In this document: positions 61,436 to 64,000 of the stretch, piece after piece
Position numbering within the stretch: position 1 is the stretch's first letter
Layout: each line of letters starts with the position of its first letter
NCBI GenBank assembly: GCA_022483015.1
Contig: JAKVOB010000001.1
Location: forward strand, 806,001 to 870,000
From: Atopobiaceae bacterium
Lineage (GTDB): Bacteria > Actinomycetota > Coriobacteriia > Coriobacteriales > Atopobiaceae
Length of the DNA stretch: 64,000 nt
Direction of reading: 5' to 3'
Notes under the pieces: model-generated
The model's database searches: none
Seen by the model: only the letters and a program-made list of their open reading frames with translations
Told to the model about the DNA's origin: nothing
Made by a program: the position numbers and the translations under genes

Positions 61436-62987
61436 TACCCTGCTGGTCGCGGCCCTCGCGGTCCCGGCTTACTATCTCGCCATGCGCTACAACATGCACA
61501 TGCTCCAGCTCAACGGGTATGTGAACACGACCCATCTGCGGTGGCTCAGGGGGACCTTCACCCACCAGTGGCTCCTCATGGTCGGCTTCGTGCTCGGCCT
61601 CGTCAGGGTGCTCCTGCCCTCGGTCGCCCTCGATGTCGTCGAGTGCGTGGTGCTCGTGCTGGTCATCCTGGTCTACCGGGCGATGAAGCACCTCAACACC
61701 AAGATCCTCCTGGCCTATACGCCTCGTGTGAGGAGGATGGTCGCGACCGACCTCGTCATCTGCGGCCTCGTCGTCCTTCTCGTCGGGCTCCTCGCCGGAC
61801 TGTCGCCCCTGTCGGGTGCCATCATGATGCTCGTCTCGGCCCAGCTGCTCATGTGCCTGCTCGTGAACCTGGTCAACCATCCGGTGGAGGCAGGCATCAA
61901 CCGCCACTACATCAACGACGCGAAGCGCAAGCTCGCTGAGGTTCCAGGTCTCAAGGTCCTGGGCGTCACGGGCAGCTACGGGAAGACGAGCGTGAAGTTC
62001 TACCTCCAGACGCTCCTGCAGGACCGCTTCAACGTCCTGGTGACCCCCGAGAGCTACAACACCCCCATGGGCGTCGTGAAGACGATCCGTGGCCAGCTCA
62101 AGCCTACCGACGAGCTCTTCATCTGCGAGATGGGAGCCCGCTGCGTGGGCGAGATCAAGGAGATCTGCGACATCGTCCATCCCGACTGGGGCGTGATCAC
62201 CTCGATCGGCCCCCAGCACCTCGAGACGTTCCATACGATCGAGAACATCAAGAGCACGAAGTTCGAGCTCGGCGATGCCCTTCCCGCTGGCGGGCTGCTC
62301 TTCCTGAACGGCGACAACGAGTACATCCAGCAGAAGGCGCCTGGTTATGACAACGTCGTCTTCTACTATGCCGACGGTGACGGCGACGGCTACCGTGCCT
62401 CGGACGTGTCCGTGTCGGAGACGGGGACGGAGTTCACGGTCACGGCACCCGACGGCGAGTCGGAGCGCTTCCGGATCAGGCTGATCGGTGCGCATAACGT
62501 CATCAACGTCGTAGGTGCGATCGCGGTCGCGAACAAGCTCGGCATCCCCCTGAGGGACCTCCTGGTTCCCGCCCGTAGGCTGCAGCCGGCCGAGCATCGC
62601 ATGCAGATGCGCGACCATGGCCAGGTCACCATCATCGACGACGCGTACAACTCGAACCCCGTCGGCTCGAAGGCGGCCGTCGAGACGCTCGCGCTGTTCC
62701 ATGGGACGAGGGTCCTCGTCACGCCTGGCATGGTCGAGCTGGGCGATGAGGAGGCGGAGTACAACCGCAAGTTCGGGACGTACGCGGCGAGCTGCTGCGA
62801 CTATGTCGTGCTCGTCGGACGCACCCGCGCCGTGCCCATCCGGGAGGGGCTGCTCGCCGAGGGGTTCCCCGAGGAGAAGTGTATCGTATGCGATAGGCTC
62901 GAGGAGGGCCTTGCCTACGCCTATGGCATCGGCACCGAGGAGCACAAGTACATCCTCCTCGAGAACGACCTTCCAGACAACTACTAG
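61425..62987 (+). CDS. murF: MurF-type UDP-MurNAc-peptide ligase with N-terminal membrane domain
   Basis: A 520-residue protein. Four hydrophobic segments fill residues 1-155 (LISTLLVAALAVPAYYLA, LLMVGFVLGLVRVLL, VVECVVLVLVILVY, VICGLVVLLVGLLAGL). The Mur ligase then starts with the P-loop VLGVTGSYGKTSVK (178-191), followed by the central domain and the C-terminal VTIIDDAYNSNP motif with the ligase's Asn/Asp. It adds D-Ala-D-Ala to the UDP-MurNAc-peptide. The short ATP-grasp gene ddl follows directly, which makes that dipeptide. Start 61425 (ATG) or 61413 (GTG) are both possible. Confidence 0.85.
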   Translation: MLISTLLVAALAVPAYYLAMRYNMHMLQLNGYVNTTHLRWLRGTFTHQWLLMVGFVLGLVRVLLPSVALDVVECVVLVLVILVYRAMKHLNTKILLAYTPRVRRMVATDLVICGLVVLLVGLLAGLSPLSGAIMMLVSAQLLMCLLVNLVNHPVEAGINRHYINDAKRKLAEVPGLKVLGVTGSYGKTSVKFYLQTLLQDRFNVLVTPESYNTPMGVVKTIRGQLKPTDELFICEMGARCVGEIKEICDIVHPDWGVITSIGPQHLETFHTIENIKSTKFELGDALPAGGLLFLNGDNEYIQQKAPGYDNVVFYYADGDGDGYRASDVSVSETGTEFTVTAPDGESERFRIRLIGAHNVINVVGAIAVANKLGIPLRDLLVPARRLQPAEHRMQMRDHGQVTIIDDAYNSNPVGSKAAVETLALFHGTRVLVTPGMVELGDEEAEYNRKFGTYAASCCDYVVLVGRTRAVPIREGLLAEGFPEEKCIVCDRLEEGLAYAYGIGTEEHKYILLENDLPDNY

Positions 62988-62997
62988 GGAGAACCTG

Positions 62998-64000
62998 ATG
63001 AAGCCAAGAGTCGCCGTGATGTTCGGTGGGAAGAGCGTCGAGCACGAGGTGTCCGTCATCTCGGGCATCCAGGCCTTCCTTGCCATCGATGCCACGAAGT
63101 ATGATGCGATCCCCGTCTACATCACCAAGGGCAACGAGCTCTATATAGGCGACTCGATCGGCAAGATGGAGTCCTACAAGGACATCGACGCCCTCCTCGC
63201 ACGCTCGCAGAGGGTCCTGCTCATGGAGGACGCCGGCCAGGCCCAGCTCGTCTCGTATCCGCCCAAGCGCTTCGGGAAGACCGAGACCACCTGCATAGAC
63301 GTCGTGCTCCCGGTCGTGCATGGCACGAACATGGAGGACGGCGCGTTCCAGGGCTACCTCAAGACCCTCGGCGTCCCCTTTGCGGGCTGTGACGTCATGG
63401 CCTCGGCGCTCGGCATGGACAAGTACCTCTCGAAGACGGTGCTCAAGCAGGCTGGCATCCCGGTGCTCGACGCCGAGCAGTTCGGTGTCGCGGACTATGC
63501 CGACATCGACGGGCTCGTCGCGAAGGTCGAGGGGACGCTCGGCTATCCCGTCATCGTGAAGCCCGTCGACCTCGGCTCGAGCGTCGGGATCAGCGTCGCG
63601 AAGAGCCGTACCGAGCTCCTCTCGGCGGTGGATGACGCGTTCCTGTATGCGACGAGGATCATCGTCGAGCATGCGATCCTGAACCTGCGCGAGATCAACT
63701 GTGCGGTCCTCGGCGACGACGAGGAGGCCGTCGCCTCCGAGTGCGAGGAGCCCCTCCACACCGAGGACATCCTCAGCTACGAGGACAAGTACGTGAGCAA
63801 CGCGAAGGGGAGCGGCTCCAAGGGGATGGCGAGCGTCTCCCGCAAGATCCCTGCCGAGCTGTCAGCCGAGCGGAGGGAAGAGGTCAGGCAGATCGCCGTC
63901 AGGTCGTTCCAGGCGCTCGGGTGCAACGGCGTCGCACGCATCGACTTCCTGGTCGATGCCGACACCGATGCCCTCTACTTCAACGAGATCAACACCATCC
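62998..64000 (+). CDS. ddl: D-alanine--D-alanine ligase (partial at window end)
   Basis: 334 codons are visible; the 3' end lies outside. Start ATG 62998 after AGGGAGAACC. It begins VAVMFGGKSVEHEVSVISG, with the Glu that anchors the first D-Ala, and GYPVIVKPVDLGSSVGISVAK, the ATP-grasp loop with the conserved Ser. The omega loop reads SYEDKYVSNAKGSG, where a Tyr favours D-Ala over D-Lac; this reading is tentative. Together with murF it finishes the peptide stem of peptidoglycan. Confidence 0.9.
   Translation, partial: MKPRVAVMFGGKSVEHEVSVISGIQAFLAIDATKYDAIPVYITKGNELYIGDSIGKMESYKDIDALLARSQRVLLMEDAGQAQLVSYPPKRFGKTETTCIDVVLPVVHGTNMEDGAFQGYLKTLGVPFAGCDVMASALGMDKYLSKTVLKQAGIPVLDAEQFGVADYADIDGLVAKVEGTLGYPVIVKPVDLGSSVGISVAKSRTELLSAVDDAFLYATRIIVEHAILNLREINCAVLGDDEEAVASECEEPLHTEDILSYEDKYVSNAKGSGSKGMASVSRKIPAELSAERREEVRQIAVRSFQALGCNGVARIDFLVDADTDALYFNEINTI

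Overview
This 64 kb window is high-GC and densely coding, with short intergenic gaps, frequent stop/start overlaps and strong Shine-Dalgarno sequences. The gene content suggests an anaerobic, host-associated actinobacterium of class Coriobacteriia, close to Olsenella, Atopobium or Collinsella: a mannose-family PTS, a 2-hydroxyacyl-CoA dehydratase-type activator system, a sortase-type pilin-like surface protein, an archaeal-style topoisomerase I and a membrane-fused MurF. The taxon is inferred from gene content only. No phage, transposase or CRISPR array was found.

Layout. 1-2143: end of a secreted SurA/trigger-factor-like protein, a DUF523-purine nucleoside phosphorylase fusion and tRNA-Thr(CGU). 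2230-4285: a LysR regulator divergent from an NmrA-type NAD(P)-binding protein, with two palindromes between them. 4355-9644: promoter, attenuator-like leader and ilvB-ilvN-ilvC-ilvD for branched-chain amino acids. 9652-15541: DUF815 ATPase, a paired palindromic repeat, a membrane-anchored UshA-type 5'-nucleotidase, a Cof-type phosphatase and a polytopic membrane protein. 15630-18641: MetY-type sulfhydrylase, flavodoxin-fold reductase, a small membrane protein, then about 750 bp without an intact gene that holds a broken MerR gene, its likely operator and a long imperfect inverted repeat. 18642-22346: class II aldolase and an MgtA-type Mg2+ ATPase preceded by a 29-codon leader ORF.

22388-28514 is a tightly coupled minus-strand operon: an M16C (PreP-like) zinc peptidase, a 2-hydroxyacyl-CoA dehydratase-type subunit and a 610-residue fusion of a second dehydratase-like domain to the ATP-dependent activase. 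28663-34709: GNAT acetyltransferase, DMT permease, UspA, UppP, a D-2-hydroxyacid dehydrogenase with an unusual Rossmann motif and a membrane-linked alpha/beta hydrolase. 35015-38261: a mannose-family PTS (IIA, IIB, IIC, IID plus a small membrane protein) whose IIA gene carries a frameshift and which has clustered GTTGC half-sites upstream.

38336-49948: Cof phosphatase, MarR regulator, PcrA/UvrD helicase, MscS channel, coiled-coil cell-wall protein, DegV, NhaA, a small conserved protein, an aminotransferase and a TPR membrane protein. 49966-51847: a STAS protein and the Tat translocase genes. 51893-58770: topA, a pilin-like surface protein and tmk-holB-PSP1 (ricT-like), an order also known from Firmicutes. 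58952-64000: a radical SAM/SPASM protein, an alpha/beta hydrolase, membrane-fused murF and the start of ddl.

The strongest candidates for new biology are the mgtA leader ORF, the dehydratase-activase fusion operon and the palindromic intergenic elements.
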